From Lachnospiraceae bacterium UBA7179 (GTDB lineage: Bacteria; Bacillota; Clostridia; Lachnospirales; Lachnospiraceae), in NCBI GenBank assembly GCA_002491195.1, contig DKVL01000042.1, positions 1 through 55,147 of the forward strand: a stretch of 55,147 nucleotides of DNA, given 5' to 3'. The notes under the pieces are model-generated. The model had not been told where the DNA came from. It saw only the letters and a list, made by a program, of their open reading frames with translations, and did no database searches. Made by a program: the position numbers and the translations under genes. This document shows, piece by piece, positions 15,952 to 24,799 of the stretch. Positions within the stretch are counted from its first letter, which is position 1; the number at the start of each line of letters is the position of its first letter.

Positions 15952-16602
15952 CTATATTATATTTTTCATAGAAAGGATCAACAGCACACAAGTTACGATC
16001 ATAAACAGCGCCGCTAAGAAAACCCAAATATTCATTTGCATTTTCTCCCTGGCATGACCAGATTCAATGAAATTCGCCCGACGCAGTGCGGTAACCACAG
16101 GCTTATATATAAGCATTGTTATCGCAGCGTTTAGTCCTCCCTTCACCAGATTAAACGGCAAAAATGCTGGAAGCAGCAATTCAGCGATCGCTTCCCTTGG
16201 ATACCCCATGTAAATCGGGGCGATCAGATAATTCCAGAACATCATCATGACAACCTGACAGCCGTATCCGCCGATCAGCCCAAGCATTGCGCCTGACAGT
16301 TTCCGTTTCTTCTGATAGATCAGTGCAGCGGTACACGCAAAGGAACAGCTCGAAATAATATTCATCATACACCCGAAAATCCCCGTCCCGCTGACCGTGA
16401 TCATTTGCACGACCGAGACAGCCACCGTTATTGCAAGTGCGGTGAGCGGTCCATAGATCAATCCGCCAATGACAATGATAACATCTTTGGGATCATACTT
16501 TAAGAAAAGTACAATCGGTATGCGCCCGACAAACACTGCAATATAAGCGAGCGCGCATAGCAGACTGATCGTTGTTAGTTTCCTTGTTTTACTGATATTC
16601 AT
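15952..16602 (-). CDS. Riboflavin ECF transporter S-component RibU
   Basis: Membrane substrate-binding subunit that takes up riboflavin with the shared EcfA/A'/T module, encoded elsewhere. 216 aa with about six hydrophobic segments. LFLKYDPKDVIIVIGGLIYG is the RibU-type signature. An FMN riboswitch in the leader supports the assignment strongly. The start ATG at 16602 has AGGAGG 8 nt upstream; a TTG two codons earlier is less likely. Expression should fall when FMN is plentiful, through the terminator at 16617-16661. It is a single-gene transcript. Confidence 0.93.
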   Translation of the reverse strand: MNISKTRKLTTISLLCALAYIAVFVGRIPIVLFLKYDPKDVIIVIGGLIYGPLTALAITVAVSVVQMITVSGTGIFGCMMNIISSCSFACTAALIYQKKRKLSGAMLGLIGGYGCQVVMMMFWNYLIAPIYMGYPREAIAELLLPAFLPFNLVKGGLNAAITMLIYKPVVTALRRANFIESGHAREKMQMNIWVFLAALFMIVTCVLLILSMKNII

Positions 16603-16616
16603 TTTCAATACCTCCT

Positions 16617-16661
16617 AAAAAATTAACACTTGAAAGACTCCGAATGCCTTTCAGGTGTTAA
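16617..16661 (-). terminator. Riboswitch-controlled terminator of ribU
   Basis: On the minus strand TTAACACCTGAAAG (16661-16648) pairs with CTTTCAAGTGTTAA (16636-16623), followed by six T. It lies between the FMN aptamer and the ribU start, as expected for transcriptional attenuation. Confidence 0.85.
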
Positions 16662-16749
16662 AATCCAGGTATATTGAAACTGTCAACAGAGCAGTTGGAC
16701 AAAAAAGAGTGCAAAAATCATAGTCAGATTTATTCTGACAATCTCAATA

Positions 16750-16864
16750 CACCTTCTTTAATCCGGACTATACCGTCGGTTCTGGAATTTCACCAGCCCC
16801 CGTGCTGTCGCACCCGCGGACTGTCACCGCCGATCGGGAATTGCACCCTGCCCTGAAGACATCG
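16750..16864 (-). promoter_or_regulatory. FMN riboswitch (RFN element)
   Basis: The minus strand carries the conserved RFN blocks in order: CTTCAGGGCAGGGTGCAATT, CGGCGGTGACAGTCCGCG, GCTGGTGAAATTCCAGAACC, and GACGGTATAGTCCGGATTAA followed by AGAAGG. FMN binding would favour the downstream terminator and turn ribU off. Confidence 0.97.
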
Positions 16865-16923
16865 CAATGATTCAATTGTTGACAAAATTATAGCATACAG
16901 ATCAAAAATGTCAAGATGTCCTC

Positions 16924-17298
16924 TCAATGGCGGCACTCACTGGAGAGTTTATCAACGGCCAGGGAAACGGTGGGCTGAAAGTAAACATCCTTTCCTTTAT
17001 TGCTCTCATACATAAAATCCTTTAACGGCTTGCTGGTATATTTTGAAAAATCGCCGTATATAGCAAACCTCACACCATAGTTGATAAATTTCTGCAATAT
17101 TTCTCCTGCCAGACCAGTACTCAAAACAAAGAAATCATCTACAATCGCTCCCTTGTTCATGGCAATATTGGTGCAGCCCGTTTCGTACTTTACTGTCATA
17201 ATCAAGTCTAATGCCGACTGGACATCTGTAATCAGCAGTTCATCACTGTTCACAACTGCAACCTCTGTATTATTTTTCTTTATCACTTCTGTTTTCAT
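16924..17298 (-). CDS. DUF4180 protein
   Basis: 124 aa, cytoplasmic, mixed alpha/beta. The motifs LLITDVQSALDLIMTVKYET, then NIAMNKGAIVDDFF, LSTGLAGEILQKFINYGVRF and AIYGDFS, match the DUF4180 family, whose function is unknown. The ribosome site GGAGGTAGAAA precedes the ATG. The gene follows a TetR regulator by 13 bp on the same strand, a frequent DUF4180 arrangement, and is likely repressed by it. Confidence 0.85.
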   Translation of the reverse strand: MKTEVIKKNNTEVAVVNSDELLITDVQSALDLIMTVKYETGCTNIAMNKGAIVDDFFVLSTGLAGEILQKFINYGVRFAIYGDFSKYTSKPLKDFMYESNKGKDVYFQPTVSLAVDKLSSECRH

Positions 17299-17311
17299 TT
17301 TCTACCTCCTG

Positions 17312-17890
17312 CTACTCATACAAACTGTCAATCATATGATCAACCATAAAATCAAAGGTTTCCGTATGATTGTATGGAAGAATATCCTTATTTTTGATAT
17401 TCATAATGAACGAATAAATAACGGACATCGCCAAATTCGCATCAACCTTGAGTTTCAAACACGGATTGCTAAAAAAAAGCTGTTGGCTCATATGATTGGA
17501 TTCCTCAATTTTTTTTGCCTGTTCCTCCGATAACTTGTTCCTTAAAATGATATAGTCCGTACTATCTGAATCGCACAAAAAATTGTTTTTATCATATTCG
17601 CGATAAATAAGTTTTAAGGCTTCGGCAACACCATACTTATTCTTGTGTTTTTCGATTACCTCCGATGCCGCATTGCAGATTTGTTCCTGAACGGAATACA
17701 ACACCTCGCAAAAGAGAGCTTCTTTTGATTCAAAGAAAAGATAAAACGCCCCCTTTGAAATACCTACCTGCCTGCATAGGTCATCGACACTTGTCTTCTT
17801 ATAGCCATATTGTGTCCAGCTCTGCTTACAGGCTTCCCGCAGGCTTTTTTCAATGTTTTCTTTTTCTCGTTCTGTAAAACTTCTTGCCAT
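17312..17890 (-). CDS. TetR/AcrR-family regulator
   Basis: 192 aa. The N-terminal helix-turn-helix is clear: SWTQYGYKKTSVDDLCRQVG then ISKGAFYLFFESKEALF (residues about 24-63). The C-terminal ligand domain is helical and unassigned. GGAG lies 8 nt before the ATG. It is the first gene of a two-gene operon with the DUF4180 gene. AT-rich inverted sequence upstream (about 17920-17960) may hold its operator. Likely an autorepressor; ligand unknown. Confidence 0.92.
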   Translation of the reverse strand: MARSFTEREKENIEKSLREACKQSWTQYGYKKTSVDDLCRQVGISKGAFYLFFESKEALFCEVLYSVQEQICNAASEVIEKHKNKYGVAEALKLIYREYDKNNFLCDSDSTDYIILRNKLSEEQAKKIEESNHMSQQLFFSNPCLKLKVDANLAMSVIYSFIMNIKNKDILPYNHTETFDFMVDHMIDSLYE

Positions 17891-18219
17891 ATCATTTTCT
17901 CCTACCTATGACTCAAAATACCAATGTGGTCATATACACAATACACTATCTGCCAGTATCTGTCAAGAACTATTTTTAAAATGCGCTACCACATTATTAT
18001 TCAAAAAGCAAAAGCAGCCGCAATCGTATTTTATAACGTTCCTCATTGAAAAATCTTCCCTTTCCCATTATAATAAAAATATAATCCGCTTCTCTGCCAG
18101 CGCGTTGTTAAAGAGAAACGATGAGACACCGCCGCCAGAACCAGAAGCGCCACTGTGAATACCTGTATTACTATGCACTAAAACTCTGATTGAAAGAAAA
18201 AAATATAGAATAGATCAAT

Positions 18220-18621
18220 ATGGTGATGAAAATGAAAAACAGAAAAAACGCACTGAAATCCCGCAGGAAGCAATTGAAATGGAAACAGCTTGGCTATATT
18301 TCAACGGAATCAATCTGTCCCATCTGCGGAGCAAAATCATTGATACAATTTGACCAGTATGATGCGTGGGCCTGTATGTCCTGCCTGGAATGGCTGGACG
18401 AAGTATGCGGAGATCCTGACTGTCCATATTGCAGCATGCGCCCGCCGACGCCCTATGATGCCTATGAGCGAAACAGCATTGGCGGGACGTCCGCCATTCT
18501 GAAAAAGCGCTGGCGATGTGATAATTACCAGCACAAAACAAACGGCATGATCAGGCACAAAGCGCGAAGACAGCAGCATATTATATGGAAAGAATCCAAA
18601 GAACTGCTGCCCAAACCATAG
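18220..18621 (+). CDS. Small zinc-ribbon protein
   Basis: 133 aa, basic at both ends. Three cysteine pairs lie at residues about 33-70: CPIC, CMSC, then CGDPDC and CPYC. This is the pattern of one or two zinc ribbons. The C-terminus has GGTSAILKKRWRCDNYQHKT. No known family recognised. The ribosome site is poor (GAAAGAAAA) and the first codons contain several ATGs, so the start is uncertain. Next gene on the same strand 56 bp later. A nucleic-acid-binding role is possible but unproven. Confidence 0.7.
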   Translation: MVMKMKNRKNALKSRRKQLKWKQLGYISTESICPICGAKSLIQFDQYDAWACMSCLEWLDEVCGDPDCPYCSMRPPTPYDAYERNSIGGTSAILKKRWRCDNYQHKTNGMIRHKARRQQHIIWKESKELLPKP

Positions 18622-18677
18622 AAAATGCAGCACCCAAATATGGTGAAAAACACTCAACCATACGCAAGGAGAACAAT

Positions 18678-19097
18678 ATGGAGCTAAATTATCAGGAAAT
18701 AGCCGAAAGGGCAGTTGCATACGCGAAACAGAATAATATCATACTGGATTACACAGAACAGAGTATTGAAAAAGTGGAGGAGCTTTTAGGCAATTACCAT
18801 GAAAATCTGGACAATTACAACGGCGAGGACGGCGCCAGCACTCTGTGGAATATCGCTGTACATTTTGGTATTTATCTGGGCGAGACACTGCTGCGGATCC
18901 ATCTGGCAGAAAAAGGCTTTGTATGGTATATAAATGAAGGTATGCCTGCCTTGAAAAAAGATCATAACGAAATATATCCGATCTCAAAAGCGCACAAACG
19001 GATTCTCAACGGCCCCGAGGACGACGTGTGGTCATTCTGCAATATAGCGATCATGATTGCAGATGGCGCGTTTCCGCCAAATAAACCTTCATCTTAA
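18678..19097 (+). CDS. Conserved hypothetical protein, DUF3806-like
   Basis: 139 aa from the ATG at 18678, which has AAGGAG 6 nt upstream; a longer frame from 18585 overlaps the previous gene and lacks a site. Core motif ASTLWNIAVHFGIYLGETLL, followed by KGFVWYINEGMPALKKDHNE. The HFG-YLGE pattern resembles DUF3806-type proteins, seen near immunity and toxin genes, but I am not sure of the family. Cytoplasmic. Confidence 0.7.
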   Translation: MELNYQEIAERAVAYAKQNNIILDYTEQSIEKVEELLGNYHENLDNYNGEDGASTLWNIAVHFGIYLGETLLRIHLAEKGFVWYINEGMPALKKDHNEIYPISKAHKRILNGPEDDVWSFCNIAIMIADGAFPPNKPSS

Positions 19098-19168
19098 ACA
19101 AAATACACGATTGGATTCGATTCACAAATGTGCTATACGAAGATATCAATCAATGAGGAAAAACAAGT

Positions 19169-19702
19169 ATGACAATACGACCCGCTCATGACAACGACCT
19201 GCAGCGCATAAGCGACATCTATTCCCATGCGCGGGAACAGATGATCCTCTCAGGCAATCCAAACCAATGGGGAAACGATAAACCGTCTTCTGAGACCATC
19301 AAAGCAGATATTGACAACAAACAATCCTATGCAATTACCAGCAGCGGACAAATCTGCGGTGTATTTGCTTTTATAATCGGTCCAGACCCGACATACCAGA
19401 TCATCGAAGATGGTTCCTGGCTGAATGACGAGCCCTACGGAACCATACACAGAATTGCCAGCAGCGGACAGATAAAAGGAATCTTAGCAGAAGTGTTATC
19501 CTTTTGTGAATGCAGAATACACAGTATCCGGATACACAATATCCGAATCGACACGCACGAGGATAACCAGATTATGCAGCATTTACTCAAAAAATACGGC
19601 TATACAAAATGTGGACACATCTACGTCGAGGACGGAACGCAGCGGATCGCTTATCAGAAAAATGTTTTGAACACTACGGCAAGAGAACTGCTGCCAAAAT
19701 AA
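19169..19702 (+). CDS. GNAT N-acetyltransferase
   Basis: 177 aa. Begins MTIRPAHDNDLQRISDIYSH, then GVFAFIIGPDPTY, the HRIASSGQIKGILAEVL strand-loop-helix at the acetyl-CoA site, and a final RIDTHEDNQIMQHLLKKYGY segment, which is the GNAT order. This subgroup (WLNDEPYGTIHRIASS) is common in Firmicutes and has no assigned substrate. GAGGAAAAACAAGT precedes the ATG. It is 22 bp upstream of a NUDIX gene. Confidence 0.9.
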   Translation: MTIRPAHDNDLQRISDIYSHAREQMILSGNPNQWGNDKPSSETIKADIDNKQSYAITSSGQICGVFAFIIGPDPTYQIIEDGSWLNDEPYGTIHRIASSGQIKGILAEVLSFCECRIHSIRIHNIRIDTHEDNQIMQHLLKKYGYTKCGHIYVEDGTQRIAYQKNVLNTTARELLPK

Positions 19703-19724
19703 CACAGAACACAGGAGAGATAAA

Positions 19725-20201
19725 ATGGAAAACAATCATACAAACTGGTGTCAATCCGTGACTGGGATTGTCATCAAAGACAATAAAGTCCTATTAGCAA
19801 GACACACTTACGGTTCCGGAAAAGGCAAACTGATCGTCCCCGGCGGTTATGTCGAATACGGTGAAACACCGCAGGACGCGGTGAAACGGGAATATCTCGA
19901 GGAGACAAATATCGTCGTGGAACCCACAAATATCATCGGAATCCGGTTCAACGCACATGACTGGTACATTGCCTTCAAGGCAGACTACATCTCTGGGGAA
20001 CCCACCTCGGACCATGACGAAAACAGCGAGGTGATCTGGCTCGAGATCGAGGAAGCGCTGTCAAGACATGATGTCCCCGACCTGACCAAGAAACTGATCC
20101 AGTGCGCACTGCAAGACGATCAAGGTCTCGTGCCGCTGCCTTATCAAGGCAATCCCAGGAACGGGCCAGGGTATCTGTATGGTATCAACAAAGTGAAATA
20201 G
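19725..20201 (+). CDS. NUDIX hydrolase, MutT-like
   Basis: 158 aa. NUDIX box GGYVEYGETPQDAVKREYLE then ETNI, with the Mg2+-binding glutamates intact (residues about 43-66). The preceding GIVIKDNKVLLARHTYGSGK is typical of ADP-ribose/NTP pyrophosphatases. The last 30 residues form a short tail. ACAGGAGAGAT is the ribosome site. Genes at 19169, 19725, 20209 and 20558 are closely spaced on one strand and could be co-transcribed. Substrate not assigned. Confidence 0.9.
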   Translation: MENNHTNWCQSVTGIVIKDNKVLLARHTYGSGKGKLIVPGGYVEYGETPQDAVKREYLEETNIVVEPTNIIGIRFNAHDWYIAFKADYISGEPTSDHDENSEVIWLEIEEALSRHDVPDLTKKLIQCALQDDQGLVPLPYQGNPRNGPGYLYGINKVK

Positions 20202-20208
20202 GAGTTTT

Positions 20209-20553
20209 ATGAATAGTATAGATAATATGTGGGATTTCCCCATCATGAGCGGAGTCTCTTTCCCAAACGCAAACCGTGTTCATCCGCTTATGCAGCGCAG
20301 GGTCGAAAAGTTGATTCATGAACTTGGTAAAGACCAGAATATTCGCAGATTGATATTGTTCGGCAGTTCCCTTGAATTCCGGTGCAGCAGCACAAGTGAC
20401 ATTGATCTTTACATTGAGAAACAAGAACCAGAAAAAAAATTGGCACATTTTCCGGAGTTAGACTGTGAAACGGATATTATTACAAATCTACCGCCGGATA
20501 ACCAATTATATCAGAAAATAGAGCGAACAGGATTAGTTTTATTTGAGAGGTGA
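20209..20553 (+). CDS. Minimal nucleotidyltransferase (MNT)
   Basis: 114 aa. The polymerase-beta-like motif is LILFGSSLEFRCSSTSDIDL (GS-x10-DxD), with a later acidic residue in CETDIITN. In MNT-HEPN pairs this protein acts as antitoxin, often by AMPylating the HEPN partner. ATAGGAGTTTT is the ribosome site. Its stop lies 5 bp before the HEPN start, so coupling is likely. Here the HEPN lacks the usual RNase motif, so the pair may not be a classical toxin-antitoxin. Confidence 0.85.
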   Translation: MNSIDNMWDFPIMSGVSFPNANRVHPLMQRRVEKLIHELGKDQNIRRLILFGSSLEFRCSSTSDIDLYIEKQEPEKKLAHFPELDCETDIITNLPPDNQLYQKIERTGLVLFER

Positions 20554-20557
20554 GAAT

Positions 20558-21070
20558 ATGTGTGATATTCGATTATTTCGAAGTGCAATGATGGATTATG
20601 AAACAGCAGCCATGATCTGGAGAAACCCATACAATGACGAAATGATTCTGAATAATGCTGCGTACCATTTGCAGCAGGCTGTCGAAAAAGTGTTAAAAGG
20701 CGCGTTAGAGTGCGTAGGCGTTACCGTTCCCAATACCCACAAAATATCAAAACTTGTAAAAATGATCTCCGACAATGGCGCCAACCTGATCATCACAGAC
20801 TGGATTGACGATCACTCGGAGATGCTTGGGGAGTGGGCAGCACAAACCCGCTATGATATGGATTTCCTTGTCGAAAAACGAAAACTGGACATTGCGATCG
20901 CAGAAGTCCAAAAGTTCCTTTCAGTCAATGGAATTCAAAGCGAACTGCGCGAAGAACTCTGCGACTCCGCAAGGAGGGAAAGGCTATTAAAGTGCCTGCC
21001 GGAAAGCAAGCAAAATTGCAGTACATTTGAACTAAACTGCTACTTTATTATGTTTCAAAAGAAAGTATAG
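20558..21070 (+). CDS. HEPN-domain protein, partner of MNT
   Basis: 170 aa from ATG 20558 (GAGAGGTGAGA upstream). The helical HEPN core is AAYHLQQAVEKVLKGALECV, then TQTH-like NTHKISKLVKMI, and WAAQTRYDMDFL. The family's R-x4-6-H RNase motif is not visible: the Arg in TRYD is followed by no His in range. It therefore resembles the non-nucleolytic, substrate-binding HEPN branch. The last 30 residues (CSTFELNCYFIMFQKKV) are an extension that overlaps the convergent kinase remnant by 23 bp. Confidence 0.82.
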   Translation: MCDIRLFRSAMMDYETAAMIWRNPYNDEMILNNAAYHLQQAVEKVLKGALECVGVTVPNTHKISKLVKMISDNGANLIITDWIDDHSEMLGEWAAQTRYDMDFLVEKRKLDIAIAEVQKFLSVNGIQSELREELCDSARRERLLKCLPESKQNCSTFELNCYFIMFQKKV

Positions 21071-21803
21071 GAATGCGCATCTCAAACCGATTACCGCTTT
21101 CCTCCCGATAGGACAGATCTCCCCCATGCTTCTCCATGACAGCTTTGGAAATCGCAAGCCCCAGTCCCGTTCCGCCCCTGTTGCTCCTAGTGCTCTCGCC
21201 GCGCACAAACGCTGTGAACATCATGTCCCTTAAGTCTGCCCTGATCGGGATTCCGTCATCTTTTACCCACAGATACACTTCCTTTCCACGCACCTTCATT
21301 CCTACCCGGATCTCTTTTCCTGTCTGATTATATTTCTTCGCATTGATGAGCAGATTTCCGATCACCCGCTCGAGAAGTTTTTCGTCCCCGTTGACGTACG
21401 CAGCATGTTCTGGAATTTCAATCGCCAATTCAAAACCTGCCCTCGTAATTTCCTCATAATGTTCCGCACATACCCGCCTTGTCAGCTCGGATATGTCGAT
21501 CCGTTTTAGTTCTATGACATAATCTTCACTCTCCATCTTGAGCATGGTAAACAGATCCTCCGCCATCTGGTTCACGCGGTCTGCCTTCAGTGCGATCGTC
21601 TGGTAATACCTGTTCAGATCCACATCCGCCACCATCTTCTCCTGCAGGGCAAACGCAAAGCTTTTGATCGTGGCGATCGGTGTCCTGATATCGTGGGAAA
21701 GCTCCAGCAGCATCCTTTGCCGGCTTCTGCTCATCCGCTCGTTCTCCGCCCTCTGTGCGTGCAGCCTTTCCGTCATACAATTAAAAGCTTCCTGAATCTC
21801 CAC
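21048..21803 (-). pseudogene. Sensor histidine kinase, cytoplasmic part only
   Basis: About 250 residues remain: a HAMP tail (REFVEIQEAFNCMTERL), the HisKA box LLELSHDIRTPIATIKSF with the phospho-acceptor His, the N box (NLLINAKKYNQ), the G1 box (VKDDGIPIR) and G2 (GGTGLGLAISKAVMEKHGGD). No membrane or sensor region precedes it. Instead the sequence joins, out of frame, the start of an ABC ATPase gene near 21836. No response regulator is nearby. A GTG at 21803 could still start a soluble kinase, but there is no ribosome site. Confidence 0.75.
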
Positions 21804-21835
21804 AAACTCCCTCTCCGTCTGTCTGGTATCCTGAT

Positions 21836-22006
21836 TTCCCCGCTGTCACTCTTTACAAGGTTTCATATCATTTTGATCGTTGTGCTCTTTCCTGCGCCAT
21901 TGCTGCCGAGCAGGGCAAAGAGCTGTCCTTCCTTCATGGAGAACGACAGGTCATCTACGACCTTTTTCCCCTTATATGATTTGGATAAGTTCGATATTGT
22001 AATCAT
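21836..22006 (-). pseudogene. 5' fragment of an ABC-transporter ATPase
   Basis: From ATG 22006 (AGAAAGGAC upstream) the frame encodes MITISNLSKSYKGKKVVDDL, then a Walker A motif LLGSNGAGKSTTIKMI, a TGA stop, and NLVKSDSGEIRI in the same frame. That is the first 60 residues of an antibiotic-peptide or nutrient ABC ATPase; the rest is missing. The fragment joins the histidine-kinase remnant, so one deletion probably removed the rest of the ATPase, the permease, a response regulator and the sensor part. Confidence 0.75.
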
Positions 22007-22128
22007 TTTTTGTCCTTTCTATACTATTATCACATCATCGTTTCTGATATATAACAGTATAGATCGCGGAATTTAAGACAAAATAAGTGCAACCTAAAGT
22101 TATCCTAAAGATTGCACGCTGCACGCTT

Positions 22129-24288
22129 CTATTCTGAACCTTCATGTTTCTGCGAAAAATAACGGATTGAGATACTTCTAGGCTGCGCAAGCTTTTCAAA
22201 CCGAATCTGAAGACTCGCCCTTTTCGCATCGATTTCCTCGATCACTCCCCTGCCAAAAATATGGTGCTCTACCACATCCCCAACCTTGTATGTATGATTT
22301 GCCTCCACCTGCATTTCACGATTCAGCTTTTCTGCATAATCCTTGCTTTTGTACTTCAAATCCTCCGAGATCCGCCCCATCCGGACAAAATTATTCTCCC
22401 CGATTTCCTCGATAAACCGTGAAACCAGTTTTTGCATTCCATTCTGTGCTATCCCCTCCGACTCCATCAGAAAAAGATATTTCTCCGCCCTGGTAATCGC
22501 CACATAGCACAGTCTGCGCTCCTCCTCCAGACCTAAATGTTTGCGCTCCCCGATCGTCTTTGCCGAGGGAAAGACACCCTCCGAAAAACCGAGGATAAAC
22601 ACTGCCGGAAATTCCAATCCCTTTGAGGCATGGATTGTCATGAGCTTCACAGAGTCTTTCTGGTCACTTCTGTCCTCCCCCGACTGGAGCGCGATTTGTT
22701 GTAAAAATTCCTCCAGACTCAGATTCTCCCCGAACTCCCGCTCAAATTCATTGGCGATCCGTTTCAATTCCACAAGATTGTCCAAACGCTCCTCATCACC
22801 CAGCTCCCGAATATACGCTTCATAACCGGAATCCCTCGTCACTTCATTAACAATCTCAGATATCCGTTTTTCCTGATAACTTTTCCGCATGGAATCAATC
22901 AAATGAACAAATTGCGCCGCATCACTGTTTTGAAACTCCTTTGCCGCTAAATGCATCGTTAAGGTCGCAAACAGAGACTGATCTGGTTGCTGCAGCCCTT
23001 CGAGGTAATTCATCTTCGCCCGTCCAAACCGCCTGCGCGGTGTGTTCACAATGCGCCGAAAACAGGTGTCGTCATCATACGCGATCAATTTCAGATAAGC
23101 CAGAATATCCAGGACCTCCATCCTCTGATAAAAACGGACGCCGCCAAAAATTTCATAGGGAATATTCTTTTCCACCAGTTTTTTCTCCACAACGCGGGAC
23201 AGAAAACCAGAGCGGTATATGATAGCAAAATCAGAATACCGAAAGCCCTCTTCCGCGCACAGCTTTTTCATATTCTCGATCACATGATCCATCTCCTCGA
23301 GATCATTTTGGGAATGATAATGGATAACCGGCGCACCTGTGGCATTGTTTGTAAAAAGATCCTTTTTTATCCGTAGATTATTTTTCTCGATTAACGAGTT
23401 TGCGCATTTCAGAATCTGCGGTGTTGATCGGTAATTTTGATTTAAAATGATCGTCCGGGTAGGTTCATGCTCCTTATCAAAATTCACAAGCAGATTTACA
23501 TCGGAACCGCGCCACTCATAGATATTCTGATCCGGATCACCCACAATCATCAAGTTGTGATACTGGTCTGACAATAAATCCACCAGCCGCATCTCCACCG
23601 CCGAGCTATCCTGAAACTCGTCCACCATAATATAATTCAGCCTGCCCTGCCACTTCTTTCGCACCTCCTCATCCGTCTCCAGCAGATGAATCGCAAACCA
23701 GATCAAGTCGTGAAAATCAAGCGCATAGGTTGCCTTTTGCCGCTGCAGAAATTCCTCTATGATCTGGTCGTCCTGATTTTTTATCTCGTGCAGTATCTGG
23801 CATGGCTGAGGATTGCACAGCTTTGTCACATAAGCGCCGTCCTTCTTTGCATACCCGATTTTTCTCAATATTGTCTCAAAACTGGCATGATCCAGTTTCA
23901 GTTCAAACTTCTGATAGATCTCGCCAAGGATCGCTTTCTGCTGCTGGTTGTCAATGATCTGAAACTGCTTATTCAGAAACAGCTTCTCCGGATTCTCGCG
24001 CAGCAGACGATTGCAGAATCCATGATAAGTACAGATGAGATCGAAACCATCTTCGTCCCCGATCAGGGCACGAATCCGCCGCTTCATCTCGCCAGCCGCT
24101 TTATTGGTAAATGTCACGCACAGAATGTTGGCGGGATCAATCCCATACTCCTGCACGAGATAGGCATAACGGCTCACGAGAAGCTTTGTCTTCCCGCTTC
24201 CCGCGCCAGCGATCACCCTGACATACCCTTCGGTCTCAAGCACGGCCTCCCTCTGCTTTTCATTCAGGTTTTCCAGTAAATCTGCCAT
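22129..24288 (-). CDS. UvrD/PcrA-family DNA helicase
   Basis: ATP-driven 3'-5' superfamily 1A helicase of DNA repair or replication. 719 aa from the ATG at 24288, which has AAAGGAG 7 nt upstream. Motifs in order: Q-motif NLNEKQREAVLETEGYVRVI, Walker A AGAGSGKT, motif Ia FTNKAAGEMK, motif II VDEFQDSS, motif III VGDPDQNIYEWRG, motif IV NYRSTPQIL, motif V MTIHASKGLEFPAVF, motif VI CYVAITRAEKYLFL. A Tudor-like C-terminus (VGDVVEHHIFGRGVIEEI) follows. It lacks some features of housekeeping PcrA, so it may be a second UvrD-type enzyme; I leave the symbol blank. Confidence 0.95.
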   Translation of the reverse strand: MADLLENLNEKQREAVLETEGYVRVIAGAGSGKTKLLVSRYAYLVQEYGIDPANILCVTFTNKAAGEMKRRIRALIGDEDGFDLICTYHGFCNRLLRENPEKLFLNKQFQIIDNQQQKAILGEIYQKFELKLDHASFETILRKIGYAKKDGAYVTKLCNPQPCQILHEIKNQDDQIIEEFLQRQKATYALDFHDLIWFAIHLLETDEEVRKKWQGRLNYIMVDEFQDSSAVEMRLVDLLSDQYHNLMIVGDPDQNIYEWRGSDVNLLVNFDKEHEPTRTIILNQNYRSTPQILKCANSLIEKNNLRIKKDLFTNNATGAPVIHYHSQNDLEEMDHVIENMKKLCAEEGFRYSDFAIIYRSGFLSRVVEKKLVEKNIPYEIFGGVRFYQRMEVLDILAYLKLIAYDDDTCFRRIVNTPRRRFGRAKMNYLEGLQQPDQSLFATLTMHLAAKEFQNSDAAQFVHLIDSMRKSYQEKRISEIVNEVTRDSGYEAYIRELGDEERLDNLVELKRIANEFEREFGENLSLEEFLQQIALQSGEDRSDQKDSVKLMTIHASKGLEFPAVFILGFSEGVFPSAKTIGERKHLGLEEERRLCYVAITRAEKYLFLMESEGIAQNGMQKLVSRFIEEIGENNFVRMGRISEDLKYKSKDYAEKLNREMQVEANHTYKVGDVVEHHIFGRGVIEEIDAKRASLQIRFEKLAQPRSISIRYFSQKHEGSE

Positions 24289-24799
24289 AGTGATGCTCCT
24301 TTCCACAGCAGAGTGAATCTGTCTTGTGTCCGCTCATGGACATCTGTCCGCCATTTTCTACAATCCCTTAAAATACAAGACTTTCTACCCATTATATCAC
24401 TGATGGACACAACTGTAAATGCACACTGTCTCTCCTGCATATTATCCTTATACCCGTGATATTACAATTCATACCCTATATTATCCGACAACTATTGAGA
24501 CAATTCCTAAGGGTTATATTTAGAGAGGACGGAAAAAGTCCTACAAACAGTCTCAGCGCAGAAAGAAGAGAAACGTATGGGTCGCACAGAAAGACCGCCT
24601 TTATCGGGAAATGCGAAAGCTGAAAGAGGAAACTGCTGAAGCTGAAACCGTAAAGCGTTGCATCAAACAAGTGATACCGCCGACAGAACAGAGAAAGGAG
24701 AAGTCGAAGACGCAAGATATATCATTGTGAACCAGTCGGCTGTGTGGTATAATTTCAGTGTTGCTGACAGTGATAAATCGGTATTGAAGGAGGCATGGT
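24289..24799. other. Gene-free region with a decayed remnant
   Basis: Apart from the C-terminal remnant at 24524-24730 it holds nothing coding. A TTACAATTCATACCCTATA stretch near 24463 resembles sequences at 11721 and 28688. Confidence 0.4.
24524..24730 (+). pseudogene. C-terminal remnant of an unidentified protein
   Basis: A 68-codon frame with no start, ending in TGA 24728-24730, encodes a Lys/Arg-rich helical tail (KDRLYREMRKLKEETAEAET, then VKRCIKQVIPPTEQ). It has the look of the C-terminus of a mobilisation or recombinase protein, but the evidence is weak. It borders the AT-rich island that follows. Confidence 0.35.

Noticed and set aside
18040..18160. Peptide ending ETPPPEPEAPL in the TetR upstream region
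   Set aside because: Too short, no start or ribosome site; might be a remnant but cannot be supported.
22941..24279. Three plus-strand frames of 93-197 aa
   Set aside because: Antisense to the UvrD-type helicase.
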